Shown here: one piece after another, positions 1 to 10,631 of the stretch
How the letters are laid out: each line of letters starts with the position of its first letter
Numbering within the stretch: the stretch's first letter is position 1
NCBI RefSeq assembly: GCF_050624435.1
Contig: NC_134541.1
Location: 102,482,805 to 102,546,804, forward strand
DNA: 64,000 bases
Reading direction: 5' to 3'
From: Tenrec ecaudatus
Lineage: Eukaryota > Chordata > Mammalia > Afrosoricida > Tenrecidae
Notes under the pieces: generated by a model
Told to the model about the DNA's origin: nothing
Databases searched by the model: none
What the model saw: only the letters and a program-made list of their open reading frames with translations
Made by a program: the position numbers and the translations under genes

Positions 1-59
1 TTCCTCTCCTAGCTCAGCCCCAAGCCAAGTCCACTGAGATACTGGTCAGTGGAGGCAAG

Positions 60-190
60 TGGCCCTATATAGGGCTTCGGAGGCTGTAAGTCTTTACTGG
101 AGCAGACAGCCTCATCTTTCTCTTGTGGAGCAGCTGGTGGGTTTGAACTCCCAATCTAGTGCTTAGCAGTCCAATGCCTACCAGAAAGCA
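60..190 (-). mobile_element. AfroSINE fragment
   Basis: Reads as the reverse complement of the AfroSINE body: a ctgtaagtctttactggagc block, then cctcatctttctc, then the box around gtgggtttgaactc that corresponds to the tRNA-like B box. The SINE 3' end is missing on the left. Confidence 0.75.
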
Positions 191-894
191 CTACCAGAAA
201 GCCTTGCAGAAGGCCACGATGAGTTGGAATGGACTCACTGGCAATGCGCTTGCCAACCTCCCGTTGCCCACCCCCGCCTCCTCTACCCCCACCTCCTCTT
301 CCTCCTCTCTGCCTCTCCAACAGCCCCGCCTCCCATCCCCATGCTTCCTCCAGAGATGTGTTCTCCCCATTCCTCTTGGATCATTTCACCGGAGTCTGTG
401 TTTGCATTAAAGATTCACTTCATTGCCTCACAAAGTGAACAGGCCAGCCAGCCAGATGGCTGTTCTACACTTCCAAGTGGCCTCTCAGGCCGCTGACTCT
501 CATGTGGCACAGGGTGGTGGCTGACTGGGGAGGAGGAGGGAAGATGCCCTGCCAGTCCTCTCAGGTGAGCTTCGAGGGAGGGGCCTTCCTGAGAGTGGGC
601 CTGCCTTGTGTCTCCAGACCTCTCACCAGATTCCCACTCCACCTGGGCACCTCCTATGGGCTTGGAGAGAGAGGGCCCGGGAGCCAGGTCCACCTAGGCC
701 TGTGGTGTGACCCCAGCAGGCCACAGGAGGCAGCACCGAGGCAGTAGGGACCCAGATGGCATAGAGGAGACTGAGTACACCTGATGAGGTCAGGTACTCC
801 TGAGTACCACATGGAAATAAGCGGACAGCCTGAGAGCCCTGGCCTTGGGGCATCAGTTTGAGCTCCTGAATGCCATCAAGAGAGGCGCTGTACC
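191..894. other. Unique non-coding stretch
   Basis: No repeat or gene recognised. Positions 255-335 are a pyrimidine-rich tract (CCCACC/CTCCTC). The open frames here are short, mutually overlapping and without exon context. Confidence 0.5.
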
Positions 895-1015
895 CCGGTG
901 GTAAAGAATGTGCCTTGAGTTTAAATTCTGAGTCTACTGACAGACCAGCTGTGTGACCTTGGGCAAGTCCCTTTCCTTCCCCGAGCCTCTACCAGCTCTG
1001 AATAATGGGCACCAT
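895..1015 (+). mobile_element. MIR SINE (ancient mammalian)
   Basis: Contains the MIR hallmark agctgtgtgaccttgggcaa followed by cctttccttccccgagcctc and a decayed form of the tail aatgggcaccatgatag. This is the classic MIR core, shared by all mammals and much older than the AfroSINEs. Confidence 0.85.
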
Positions 1016-1364
1016 GATAGCTCACGTGGGCAGATCAACCCCTAGAAACCCATTGCCAGATTTGGTGCAAGACACAGGACGGAGCAGAACTGCCCCTGCA
1101 GAGGGGCTCCAGGGCTGCCATCTTTAGGAAGCAGACCGCCACATCACCACCACGCCTCCAGGGCTCCTTAGGGCGGGGCTGAACAGCCCCCTAGGCAGAA
1201 CGCTTGACATATGAGGTGTGCTTGATAAATCTTTGCCCTCCTTGTTTTCTCTGCTGGGGCAGGGGTGTCTCATTTTCTCTGTGGAAACTAGCGCAGTGCC
1301 CATCTCTCGGGACCATCGGATGAGACCCTATCTGTCCGAGCCATGAAGCCACACATTGTCCTCG
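1016..1364. other. Unique non-coding stretch
   Basis: Nothing recognised between the MIR and the next SINE. Confidence 0.4.
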
Positions 1365-1523
1365 GGGCGATTCCAACTCACAGCCGCCCTAGAGGACAGG
1401 GTAGAACTGCCTGATGGGTTTCTGAGACTGTCGCTCTTCACAGGCGTTAAGAGCCTCCTGCTTCTCTTGGGGCTGCTGGTGGTTTATAACTGTAGACGTG
1501 TTCGGTAACCGCCCAATGTGTAA
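1365..1523 (-). mobile_element. AfroSINE
   Basis: Antisense copy. It starts with the SINE 3' end (gattccaactcacagccgcc), then gacagggtagaactgcc, gtttctgagactgt and ggctgctggtggtt, ending near aaccgcccaatgtgtaa, which is the head. Confidence 0.8.
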
Positions 1524-1524
1524 G

Positions 1525-1690
1525 CGAACCCACTGCCATCAAGTCGATTCCTACCGGGCGGAGCAGGAGTGTCCCTTTGGGTGTCTGAGACTACATCTTT
1601 ACAGGAGCGAACAACCTGGCTCTGGAAATGAGTGGGTCTGATCCCATGGATATTATTCCTGCCTGCAGGCTAAGCAGCTGGTCAGTAGTG
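1525..1690 (-). mobile_element. AfroSINE, truncated
   Basis: A second antisense copy directly abuts the previous one. It begins cccactgccatcaagtcgat and keeps the gtgtctgagactacatcttt block. The head is degraded and hard to follow after about 1630. Confidence 0.65.
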
Positions 1691-2029
1691 CCCATTCATG
1701 TCAGCGTTAGCTGAGGACTGCTCCTGCAGGCAAGAGGCGATGCCAGGAGTCTCCTCATTTTTCCATTGTACCAGTTTCTCTCATGTGGTAAATGAGTGCT
1801 CACTCTCGGCTGCAGCCGGGCAAAGTGGGCATCTTTGGGTGATTAAATCTTGGTACATCTGGACACTCGTTCATGTGACAGATTATGCACATCACAGCAA
1901 GGGTTTTTACTATGAATTTTCATTCTACAGTGTGTGTGTGTCGGTGGGTATACAGGAGAACACTTCAAAAGGTACATTATCTTTCCCTTTCATTTTTTTG
2001 ACTAATTTTTAAAGCTCCTTCACATATGC
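1691..2029. other. Unique non-coding stretch
   Basis: A/T-richer than its neighbours, with a short TG run near 1930. No repeat family recognised. Confidence 0.4.
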
Positions 2030-2240
2030 TCAGGAGCCTTGGTGGTATGGTGGGTTAAGAGTTGGGGTGCGCACTATAAGATCAGCCTTTCTAGACCACC
2101 AGCGGCTCCGTGGGAGAAAGATGGGGCTTTCTGCTCTGTAGGGAGTTATAGTCTCAGACACCCAGAGGGGCAGTTCTCACTTTACAGGGTCGCTATGCGT
2201 TGGAATCAACTGGATGGTGGTGAGTTGTTGAGGTTCACAT
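2030..2240 (+). mobile_element. AfroSINE, near full length
   Basis: Complete sense copy. Head aggagccttggtggtatggt, centre accaccagcggctccgtggg agaaagatgg, then gttatagtctcagacaccca and the RTE-like 3' end agggtcgctatgcgttggaa. It ends close to atggtggtgagttgttg. Confidence 0.9.
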
Positions 2241-2751
2241 ATGTACAGCTTCTCCCCCACCCCGCCCTCCAGGAAAGTGGGGTGTGAAAACTTAGCCGAG
2301 CTGAGAGGGCGGGGAGCAGGGTAGCCGTTTCCATCAGTTCAGATGAGAGACATTTTGAATGCTCCCAGACACCCCCCATGCCCCCACCCCCGCCAAATAG
2401 CTTACCAAATCATCTCAAATAAGACACAAACCCTAACCCACAGGGACAGCCAGTGATCACAGATGTGGTTCGGAGCTTGCTGGGGCCGGCAGCTGAGACA
2501 CTGAGTGTAGATCCTGGGACGGCCTTGCCACTCAGAGGGCATACTGCCTAATTAAACTTTTTACCTTTGTTCATAGAAGCAAACATTTTCTTTCAACTTC
2601 CCTCAATTAGAGGAAACCGTACTAATGTAAGTCTTAGTGAAATCAAAGACTTCAAAAGGGTGAACTTGTGTGTGTGTGTGCATCAAATTATCTACCGGTC
2701 TGCTTGTCCATCTGCCCACTCAACCATCTACCCACTTGACAACCTACCTAT
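2241..2751. other. Unique non-coding stretch
   Basis: Includes a C-rich patch around 2370-2395 and a short TG run at 2669-2682. No gene or repeat recognised. Confidence 0.4.
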
Positions 2752-2800
2752 CCGTCCATCCATCCATCCATCCATCCATCCATCCATCCATCCATCCACT
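2752..2800. repeat. (CATC)n microsatellite
   Basis: About twelve uninterrupted CATC units. Open frames over it translate to repetitive IHPS or MDGW peptides, which are artefacts of the repeat. Confidence 0.97.
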
Positions 2801-3136
2801 CATCAAAGTTTGGTTGTGAACACAGACCATGTAATAGCTGTCCAGTCAACTCTACTGGACTAATGGTGGTGATTCTGGAGCTGCTAACTAACTTATTCCA
2901 GATTTGGAGATTCCCATTTTCTAACTTTGGCATGCATCTGGAAGACTAGGAGAGACTGGTGGCCACCCTTTTGTTTATTGACCTGGGAAAACTCCATCGG
3001 AATCTCACATCTCCTTGTGTAGTGGTACCTTCTTCCTCATCAGTGGAATCCTCTCGCTCTCTCCGATGATCCTCGAGGGTTGCTTGAACAAGAAAGCAAA
3101 GTGAGATCATCCTGATTGGTGTGATACATTCCCCAG
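2801..3136. other. Unique non-coding stretch
   Basis: No repeat recognised up to the putative LTR edge. Confidence 0.4.
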
Positions 3137-3904
3137 TGTCAGGGGAGCCCGCTCCTAACAGATCATCACAGGCCAGGCAGGCACAACTGTACAGCGATAA
3201 TATATCAAGATTATAGTCAAGTCATAGAGCATGAGAGACAGAAGAGAGAGTGAAATGAAGGAGTCAGACACATTTCATGGTCGCATGCTCACCTCAGCCC
3301 CGCTTAGTGGTCCACGTGGGGATGTGGAAGTTGGGAATGGCAGGGGAAAAAAGCGATTTATTACTAACCAAGGCTTATATATCTTTTGGGGGTGTGCAAT
3401 CCCCCTGATTACAGGTAAAGGCATACATCACAGGAAGGGGTTGTACTAGAGGTAATACAGTAATGAAAGGGGGAAATCTAAGGGTGTACATGCAATAGGA
3501 AGGGGAGGGATTGGGGTATGCGTGTGACAAGATGGGTGGATCTAGATTCAGGAAGGCAGCCTAACTTTGGATGTCACTGAGCAGGTTTGAGCTGTTCTAA
3601 GCTCTCCAGGGAAACAATCAGTATCCTATCACTGGGGTGTGAGCCCCACCTACAGAGGACCACACAGTAGTCTGATTGCTCTGGATGGCTGAATGCCTTC
3701 AGGGAGAATATCTCTAAGCATCTGACCCCCCACCCTGTGCTGGCAAACAGCCTCTAATGTTTGGCATATTTGGGGGAGACAGAGCTGGAGAAGTCTTTTT
3801 ATATCCCACAACTCCAGTGATTCCAGGTCCCTGAAACACAGCAGCATCATATGCTGAAAATCCCGGGCCTGGTAGTCCCATTGGCCGTCCATCATTTCCT
3901 AGCA
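3137..3904 (-). mobile_element. Putative solo LTR of an endogenous retrovirus (class II-like)
   Basis: On the minus strand the order is U3-like sequence, a TATATAAGCC box (3381-3372), AATAAA (3362-3357), then a pyrimidine-rich U5-like stretch ending ...GGGCTCCCCTGACA at 3137. The short TATA to AATAAA distance and the CTCCC...ACA end are typical of betaretrovirus-like LTRs. The right edge (a TGCT... start at 3904) is a guess because no target duplication was found. An RTE fragment follows immediately. No retroviral coding sequence is attached. Confidence 0.5.
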
Positions 3905-3912
3905 TTTCCCTG

Positions 3913-4130
3913 TTGTTTTTGTTAGTTGCTGCTGAGTCTGCTCTGACTTACAGGCACCTTGAACCCAATAGAGGGAAGCATTGCCCGGCCCTGTCTCCCC
4001 CTGACTCATGGTGATTGGTGTGTCTGAACCCATTGTCACCGCTATCGTGCCAACCCATCTCGGTGAGCATTTCCCACCGACCCTCTGCTTTATGATGCAC
4101 TGCCCTCCTCTGGTGACTGGTCTTTTCTAT
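3913..4130 (-). mobile_element. RTE LINE 3' end fragment
   Basis: Begins with the reversed RTE tail (tgttgtttttgttagttgct) and continues through the antisense of the RTE 3' segment (cattgcccggccctgtc, ccatctcggtgagcatttcc, ctctgctttatgatg). Encodes only a degraded C-terminal tail. Confidence 0.75.
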
Positions 4131-5139
4131 CGGTGTGTCTGAAGGCAGGGAGTTGAAGGAGCTTTCCAGGTGTGATTTCTTCTCAGGTGGATACACCTGT
4201 TTCTCTGGTAGTCTCTTCACCAGCAACACAATTCTGAGGGCTGTCCTCAGCCGTCCCTGCTCCTTGCCCAGCTTTGTTTCCCATGGTGGCCGGGATCAGT
4301 ATTCTCTTGAGTTGCCTCTGTGAGGCCAGATGTTGACTTCCTGAGAGTGCCATCACTGTCACCAGCCTGCTCCCAAATCAGGTGGCATGATGCTCCCAAA
4401 CAAAGCCTTCTTACTCAGCCCCCGCTCACGGACTGAGTGGGTGGGTGGGTGGGGGGTGGACTTGCATCTACTGAAGGAAAAACAGCTCCCAGATATTCAC
4501 CCCTTCCCTCAACCAGTCCGCAAATGCTTCCTTAGTGCCGCCCCCCAAGCATCAGCCGTTGGCTGAGCAGTGTGATCCAGGACAAGAACCCCGTCTGTGT
4601 GGGGGAAGCTGCCTGTCTGGGCAGGGAGGAGGGCCAGGGACTGAGGAGGCTGCTGTGCTGAGGGGCAGAGGGAGGCTGCCTTTGGTCCTGAGGTAGTGTA
4701 GGGACAGAGAGGGGACCAATTTTGTGCTGGGGTGTAAGGTGGGGTAACCTCCTCAGGTGAGTTGTATGGGGGGGAGAGGATGGAGGGGGTCCTTCCAGAC
4801 AGATCCTGTGCCCACCCAGCAGCTGCCCCCACAAAAGCTGCATGTGTAATTCTGAGTGAATTCAGCATGCCACCTTGCTCCTGGGGGCAGCCAGTGGGTC
4901 CAGTGGCTGCCAATTAGGACTGATGAGATGCTAATGAGTTTGGAGCTCCCTGTAAGCTGTTCAGCACATAGGAGAAGTGAGAGGCAGGAGCCTGAGGGAC
5001 ATGGGGTGCCCTGTGCAGGCTGAGCAGTGCGTACACGTGCCCATGGGTCCACGTGCTGATGTGCCCCCGTCTGGCAGCTGCAGTCCTTGTCTGGGTCTGC
5101 TTCACCTGGCAGGGAGCCGCAGGGATGGTGATGGTGGTA
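4131..5139. other. Unique non-coding stretch
   Basis: GC-rich. Several overlapping open frames on the minus strand (4509-5052) have low-complexity Pro/Ser/Thr composition and no recognisable domain. Contains the G-quadruplex motif listed separately. Confidence 0.4.
4439..4456 (+). other. G-quadruplex motif
   Basis: Four G runs of 3, 3, 3 and 6 separated by single T residues (gggtgggtgggtgggggg). This is the canonical G3N1 pattern with the shortest loops. No promoter evidence is near it. Confidence 0.85.
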
Positions 5140-5325
5140 TTACAGGATCAATGCCGCTTTTCCACTAGGGGGATGGAACTCCACCACACCAGACAGAGAA
5201 CTTGAAGGCCAGCAGTTCAAACCCACCAGCTGCTCTGAAGGAGACCCCACAGGGGCAGTGCTACCCTGTCCTACATGGTCCCCGTGAATCAGAATCCACT
5301 TGATGACAGTTTTGCCCCAGAGTAG
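5140..5325 (+). mobile_element. AfroSINE, degraded head
   Basis: Clear from ggccagcagttcaaacccac through accccacaggggcagtgcta to atcagaatccacttgatgac. The first third is poorly preserved. Confidence 0.75.
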
Positions 5326-5429
5326 CCTGTGGTGTCATCCTGAGAACTTTCCCCTCCTCCAGATCTTTCTGGGGAACGCAGGTCCCCATCTCTCGTCCCT
5401 ATGACAACCTGCTTAGTTTCCTGATTCAG

Positions 5430-5700
5430 GTGCACCTGCCTCTAAGTGAGGCCCTGGCAGTTCAGTTCCATGATAGGATGCGCCCATCCATGTGGGTGGT
5501 TTTGCTCCAGCCAGTGCACCTCACACACAGTGCCACCATCTGCCAGTCATGGCTCAGGAGTGGCCATGATGCTGAACAAGTGTCAGCAGAGCTTCTGGAC
5601 TCAGGCCGACTTGGAAGAAAGGCCTGGCTATCTGCTTCTTAAAGACGCAGTGAGAACCCCATGGAGCACAAAGTCTGACTTGTAATGGCAGTCTCATGCC
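5430..5700 (+). mobile_element. AfroSINE-related SINE with tRNA-Gly-like head
   Basis: A second SINE type. Recognisable blocks are ccagccagtgcacctcacac, tgatgctgaacaagtgtcag, agcttctggactcaggccga and aaggcctggctatctgcttc. In better copies elsewhere the head resembles tRNA-Gly. The extreme 5' end is degraded here. Confidence 0.65.
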
Positions 5701-5917
5701 CTGTGCTGGGGCAGCAGGTGGGCGTGGGGGCTGTTCTTTGACATGCTTTAAAGGCGGGCTTCCTGGCAGTTAACAATCACCACAGCAAGAACACAGCCTG
5801 GACTTTGTCTCCCCAGGGAAGCTGGATGCCTCCTGGTCGAGCCCCATGTTACTAAAGCATGTCTTTGCAATGCCACACGCCCAGACATTATTTGTCCTTT
5901 TGACTGCCTTCTTTCCA

Positions 5918-6070
5918 AGGAGCCCTGGTGGCACAGAAGTTGAGTGTGACTTGGCTGCTCACTGAAAGGGCCACAGTTTGACCTCACTAGCCATGGGACA
6001 AAGATGGGGCAGGCAGTCTGCTTCCAGAAAGAGGCAGCCTGGGAGACCCTGTGGGTTGGGAGTGGTTTGT
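5918..6070 (+). mobile_element. AfroSINE
   Basis: Starts aaggagccctggtggcacag, followed by cttggctgctcactgaaagg and cagtctgcttccagaaagag. It runs out after ctgtgggttggg, without the RTE-like 3' end. Confidence 0.75.
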
Positions 6071-6639
6071 GGGCAGTGGGCTTTGCAGTGTTTCCAGCGT
6101 CCATCCATGTCACGATGTTGTATGATCCCTGTCCTGGTGTTCATTCCTCCTGAGACCTGACCCAGGTGGTTCGGGGCCCACAGCGGAGAGGTTGATGGGC
6201 CGTTTGACTGGTGTGTCTTCCCGTAATTGCCGGTTCTGGCTTCGGCTCTTTTTGTCCAGCCCTGGCCTGCTCTTAGGAGAATGTAGAGAGACCCCTCGCC
6301 AGGCACCACTTAGTTGATAAGCACAGCCTTCCTGGACTTGGTTCATCCACCAAGGCCGTTAGGCAGTGTGACCAGGAGCCATTTCCAGCATGACTGATGG
6401 TGTTGCAGAATCCCCAGAGGCAATCCGGGCCACCTCTGTCCTGCTGTCCTGCATAGCTGATGGGCTGAATCAGTGGTGGCCTGGTCTGCACTGAGCAGTG
6501 CAGTAAGCTCCCACAGTGGGTATCCAAAACAAGAGAGCCAAGGTGCTAGCTCGGAGATGGCCCCTGCTTCCCTCATGTCCAAGAGCAATGGAGTCTCACC
6601 ATATTGATGGGCAGAGACGGCCAAGGCCTAACTAAACCG
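6071..6639. other. Unclassified stretch, probably old repeat
   Basis: Text such as tgatggtgttgcagaatccc and agttgataagcacagccttc looks repeat-like but matches no family I can name. No gene signal. Confidence 0.3.
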
Positions 6640-6995
6640 AACTCTTGGTTTCCCAGGGTGGCTCACACTGCCCGGGGGGTGTGGTGGTGGAATTCTTGCC
6701 TGCCATCCAGGAGTCTGCTTCAATTTCTGGCCAGTGCACCCAGGCACAGCTGCTATGTCTCCTGTCAGTGCAGATGTGCATGTTGTTAGGATATCAGACA
6801 GGTTTCGGGGGGGGTCTGTCAGACTAGGAAGAAAGGCCTAGCAATTGGCTTCCAAAAACCAGCCAGTCCAAACCCTATGAATCACAGTGGTGCAGTGCAC
6901 AACCTATCACTGGATGGTGCAGGACTGGGCTGTGTTGTCCTTTGTGCGAGGGGGTCGCTTAAGGACAGCAGACCCTGGGGGATCCTGGGGGTGGA
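6640..6995 (+). mobile_element. AfroSINE-related SINE with tRNA-Gly-like head
   Basis: The best head in the window. tggtggaattcttgcctgcc at about 6680 mirrors the 5' half of tRNA-Gly, and a decayed B-box region follows. Then come cagtgcacccaggcacagct, gtcagactaggaagaaaggc, aaccagccagtccaaaccct and a tail atggtgcaggactgggctgt that resembles the RTE 3' end. Confidence 0.75.
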
Positions 6996-8089
6996 GAATG
7001 GCAGGCTCCATGCCTACATAAAGCTCTGGCTTGGTGCCAGCTGCTTGTCCACTGGAGACCCAAGTTGGTGCAGAGAGCTAAGTGCCTGGCTGCCCAGTGT
7101 GCTGGTTGGCATTTGGGATCTATTCAGAGGCTCCTTGGAAGATAGATGTGGAGCTTGACCTCTGAGAGGTCATAGCCCCACATGCTGGGTCTCCCTGTTG
7201 GCTGGCTGGCTTGGTTATTCGGGCCTATTGTCCACTGAATGGGTCTGTGATTGGCCAGCAGCTGCAGTTCCTTTGATACCATGGAGGCCGCGTCCCCAGG
7301 GGTCCTGCCTTCCTCTCCTGCCCATTCCTGTACTCAGTGCTGGGAGCTACATGGGGTGAGGAGCCCATGTGCTACTTGGGAATCTAAACAACTCCTTCCA
7401 GATAGGCCCCTTCCAGTGTCCTTGTAGGCTGGCTTGGTCCCCTCCTCGATATTGTCACAACTTTTCTCTAAGCTCCCCTTGTCCTGGCCACTCCCCCAGT
7501 GATGGTCAGCGGCTAGAGCATCATTGCCTGTGCTGACCAACGTCTCTAGGCCAAGGCGTGCCCCTCCCTTTCTCCTGGTAAGCGGACCCTCAGTGAGGGT
7601 TTGTGGCAAGAGTGCGGAGAGGGGGTGCTTGAGGAACTGGTATGGCCTGGCAGCAGGCATCCACTACAGCACAGGATGCATGCGAATGAGCCCAGTGCAT
7701 GCAGTGGGTGCGGGTTGGGGGGCCTTCCCAAAGGCATGTGCCCTCCCAATGGGCCATGCTTGCAGCACAGGCAGGAAGCCTTTCTTATTCATGAACTTTT
7801 CACAAGAAACAGTGCTTGGGCGAGCCATTGGTGCAGCAGCTGACTTTGAGGGAAGCCAAATGGAGGCAAGTCTCCAAGGACAGGCTGCAGGTCTCTGACC
7901 TTGGGTCTCCTTTCCAAACACTGGGGGTATTTCAAATCTTCCTCTCCATTGTTACTCCTCTGCCAGCTCAGCTGCCACGATTGCTCCTCATCATCCCCAC
8001 GACCTGCCTATCCAGCCGTCTTCTTCTAGACTGGAGCGCGCTTTCTTCTGCATTCAAATTCGATGAAGCCACCCATGCTGTGCTCCCAC
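6996..8089. other. Unique non-coding stretch
   Basis: No repeat recognised with confidence. Overlapping frames around 7524-7921 on both strands have no exon context or domain. Confidence 0.4.
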
Positions 8090-8310
8090 TTTGGTACCTG
8101 CAGGAAAAGCCCACGTGGCTTAAGCTCGTGACTCAGTCCTTCCGCTTATGCACTCCAGTCTCATCTTGCCTTACTATCTCACGTGCTCCAACCAGTGGAA
8201 ATTCTACTCTTTCCTTGAGACAGAACCTGCCCCCTCCAGTGGAAAGAGGCTGGTCCCTTGGTCAGGGACGCCTGCCCCCCGTTACCCCAGAGAACTCCTG
8301 CTCATTTCTC
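8090..8310 (+). mobile_element. L2-like LINE 3' fragment
   Basis: The pyrimidine-rich order cccacgtggcttaagctc, gtctcatcttgccttactat, agaactcctgctcatttctc resembles the 3' end of the ancient L2 LINE. The 178-residue frame over it (7816-8352) is therefore probably spurious. Confidence 0.4.
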
Positions 8311-8359
8311 AGGACCCACCGTCCACACTTGAAGTATTCAACACTCAGGTAGTACAAGT

Positions 8360-8540
8360 GCAAATGTTTTCAGCTGCTAACTGCAAGGTTCTCAGTTCAA
8401 GTCCACCCAGGGGGGGCACTCTCAGAAGAAAGCCCTAGCAACCAGCTGCTGAAAAATTAGCACAAAATTTCTACTCTGGGACACATGGGGTGGCCGTGAA
8501 TTTCTGGATCCTACTTAATGGTGGTTGACTTGGCAATTAC
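8360..8540 (+). mobile_element. AfroSINE, alternative central segment
   Basis: ttttcagctgctaactgcaa, ggttctcagttcaagtccac and then gaagaaagccctagcaacca in place of the usual gagaaagatgaggctttcta. It ends ggtggccgtgaatttctgga. This is a distinct AfroSINE subtype also seen at 43317 and 35635. Confidence 0.7.
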
Positions 8541-8639
8541 ATTGGGCCATAAGATAATCTGTCCTCCAAATCATTAATCTAACGACAGTACAGGTTTTGG
8601 CCTGCAATGTAAGGCCAATTGTCACAGGTTCCAAAGATC

Positions 8640-9075
8640 AGGATGTTGTTGTTGTTGTTGTTAGGTGACATCAAGTCAGCAGTCCCATCTCATAGCGACC
8701 CTACAGACAGCAGAAGGAAACACTGCGCCATCTCACAATTGTTGCTGTGCCTGAGCCCATTGATGCAGCCACTGTGTCCATCCATTTCGGTGAGAGCCTT
8801 CCTCTTCATCACCGCCCCTCCACTCTACCAAACCTGATGTCCTCCAGGGACTGCTCTCTCCTGACAACATGTCCAAAGTACGGGGATGCTTTGTGGGTGG
8901 CACTGTGGGTGCAAAGCCCGGGATGTTCCTGGGGGGTTTGTGTGAGACTTGGAAGCAGATGCCACACGTATAACCCGATAGACCTCTTCACTTGGCACAC
9001 GGCGGCTACCTCGTTGGCCAGCTCCACATGACTGGACATGTGGTGGGGGACTGCGTCCATAGAACGCAACATGAA
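8640..9075 (-). mobile_element. RTE LINE ORF2 C-terminal fragment
   Basis: Begins with the reversed (GTT)n tail gttgttgttgttgttaggtg. The minus-strand frame 9072-8809 encodes YFGHVVRREQSLED followed by GRVEGR, the conserved C-terminal motif of afrotherian RTE ORF2. The region nearer 9075 is degraded. This is a 5'-truncated insertion, the usual LINE outcome. Confidence 0.85.
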
Positions 9076-10631
9076 TGCTGCCCTGGGGTTGTCTAAGTGG
9101 CAGCCACAGTGAACGACATCCCTAGAGAGCCAGGTAGAGCCTTCCTTCTGGGGGCAGGCAGCTAGGGTTCAGGCTCTGCTCTTTGAGAAGCCTCTCAATT
9201 CCTCTCGTACCTGCATGCCGTGTAGTCGTCATGCACCTGCATTTCCGGAGTTGTCATCACAGTGGGCAGGGCCTGCCATGGTCCAATCAGTGCACCAAAC
9301 ACCCACGTCCATGATCTAGTGAATTCCACCATTGATCTCAGAAGCGGGCATCACTGGAAACCTCCCTAAGTCTCAGATTCCTCTCTTGTTTTAGAACGAG
9401 AGCTCTGAAGGGATTGGAGGAGGGAGAATCTGCCTCTTGGGCGTCTCTCTTAGGGACACATGCAGCGTGACATGGCCATGTAGGCCAGCCTTGTTTTCCC
9501 CCGTTTGACCAAATGGTCACATCTGTCAGAGACTTGGGGACAATGCATCCCAGGTCCAGGACACAGCATTAAGGAGTAGAAATGAAGGATTCGAAGCCAA
9601 AACAGACAGCCTCCCACACTGATGCTCCTCTGCCCACTCCCGGAGCCTAAGGTGCTCTGCTTGGGTCTGGCTTAGGTCAGGGTTGCCTTCGGCCTAGTCT
9701 GTGTGTGCATCTGGCTGTGTCCAGCTGTGTCCAGCTGCCTTCAGCCCACATGGCCCTTCCTTCCTGGGTTTGCTCTTGGTCACATGACATCAGTGATGGT
9801 ACTTCCTCTGCCCTGCACCAAGACTCCATTGATTTCCTCCTTGGTAGATTGGCTGGATTTGCTTCTGCATCCTGGGGGTGGCATCACGATGGGAGGCATG
9901 GTTTTGCATCCTTGCTTGTCCCATTGGGGCTCAAGCAAGTCCAGACAGACCCCAAATATCACCTGGGGTGGGTGCTCTGAGAGGCATATGCCAGAGTCCC
10001 CCCCCCTCCAGTCTGTGGCTTGGGTCTGGCCGTCCTTGGGGCTTGAGTGAAGTCATAAAGAAAAGGCCACTTCTGGTGTCCAAGGGAGCATCTGCTTCTC
10101 CCGCATGCCACTGTCACCTGCGTGTGTCAGCATGTTTTCTTTCAAAAAGCCATCTTCGTCCAGGTCTCTATTCCAGCTCGGTCCTTATCTTCCTTCTTTC
10201 TGTCTCTCTCGGGTCGGCCGCCGTGATGAGATATTCCGGGATCTGTTTTTGTTTTGAATAGGCCACAGGACACATAATGAAAACATTCACTCACCCTCTG
10301 CTTGGATAGCTGCCATTTCTCTAAGCTCCCTTCCCAGGGGACCCGCCGCCTCTGTTCCCAGTGCGCTCCTTTCTCTGTGAGTGGGTAAGGGTGGGGGAGG
10401 GCTTCCAGGGGTCACCTGGCTCTGAGGTCGACACCTTCACAGACTGGCTGTTTCGTGGGGGTAGGTCTGAGATGGCTATCCAGCGAGACCCACATCGCAT
10501 CACCAGCCTATCGCTGTCTGCCTCTATCACTGTCTGCCTCTAGTCTCTGGCGTGTCTACTTCCTGGTGCTGGGGCTGGTTCCCTGGGTGGGTGTGCTCTT
10601 AGGGCCAGGCACAAGGAAAGCCTCAGTAAAG
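9076..10631. other. Unique non-coding stretch
   Basis: The longest part of the left half without a recognised repeat. Frames at 9703-10261 overlap in three registers and have no splice or domain context. Confidence 0.4.

Noticed and set aside
5430..7000. Functional tRNA-Gly gene
   Set aside because: Only the 5' half resembles tRNA-Gly. The 3' half and the acceptor pairing are absent, and it continues into a SINE body.
7816..8352. 178-codon frame
   Set aside because: It overlaps an L2-like 3' fragment and has a Ser/Pro/Leu-rich composition typical of pyrimidine-rich DNA read as protein.
9076..10631. Search for a gene in the repeat-poor block
   Set aside because: Frames are short, in several registers and on both strands, without consistent splice pairs.
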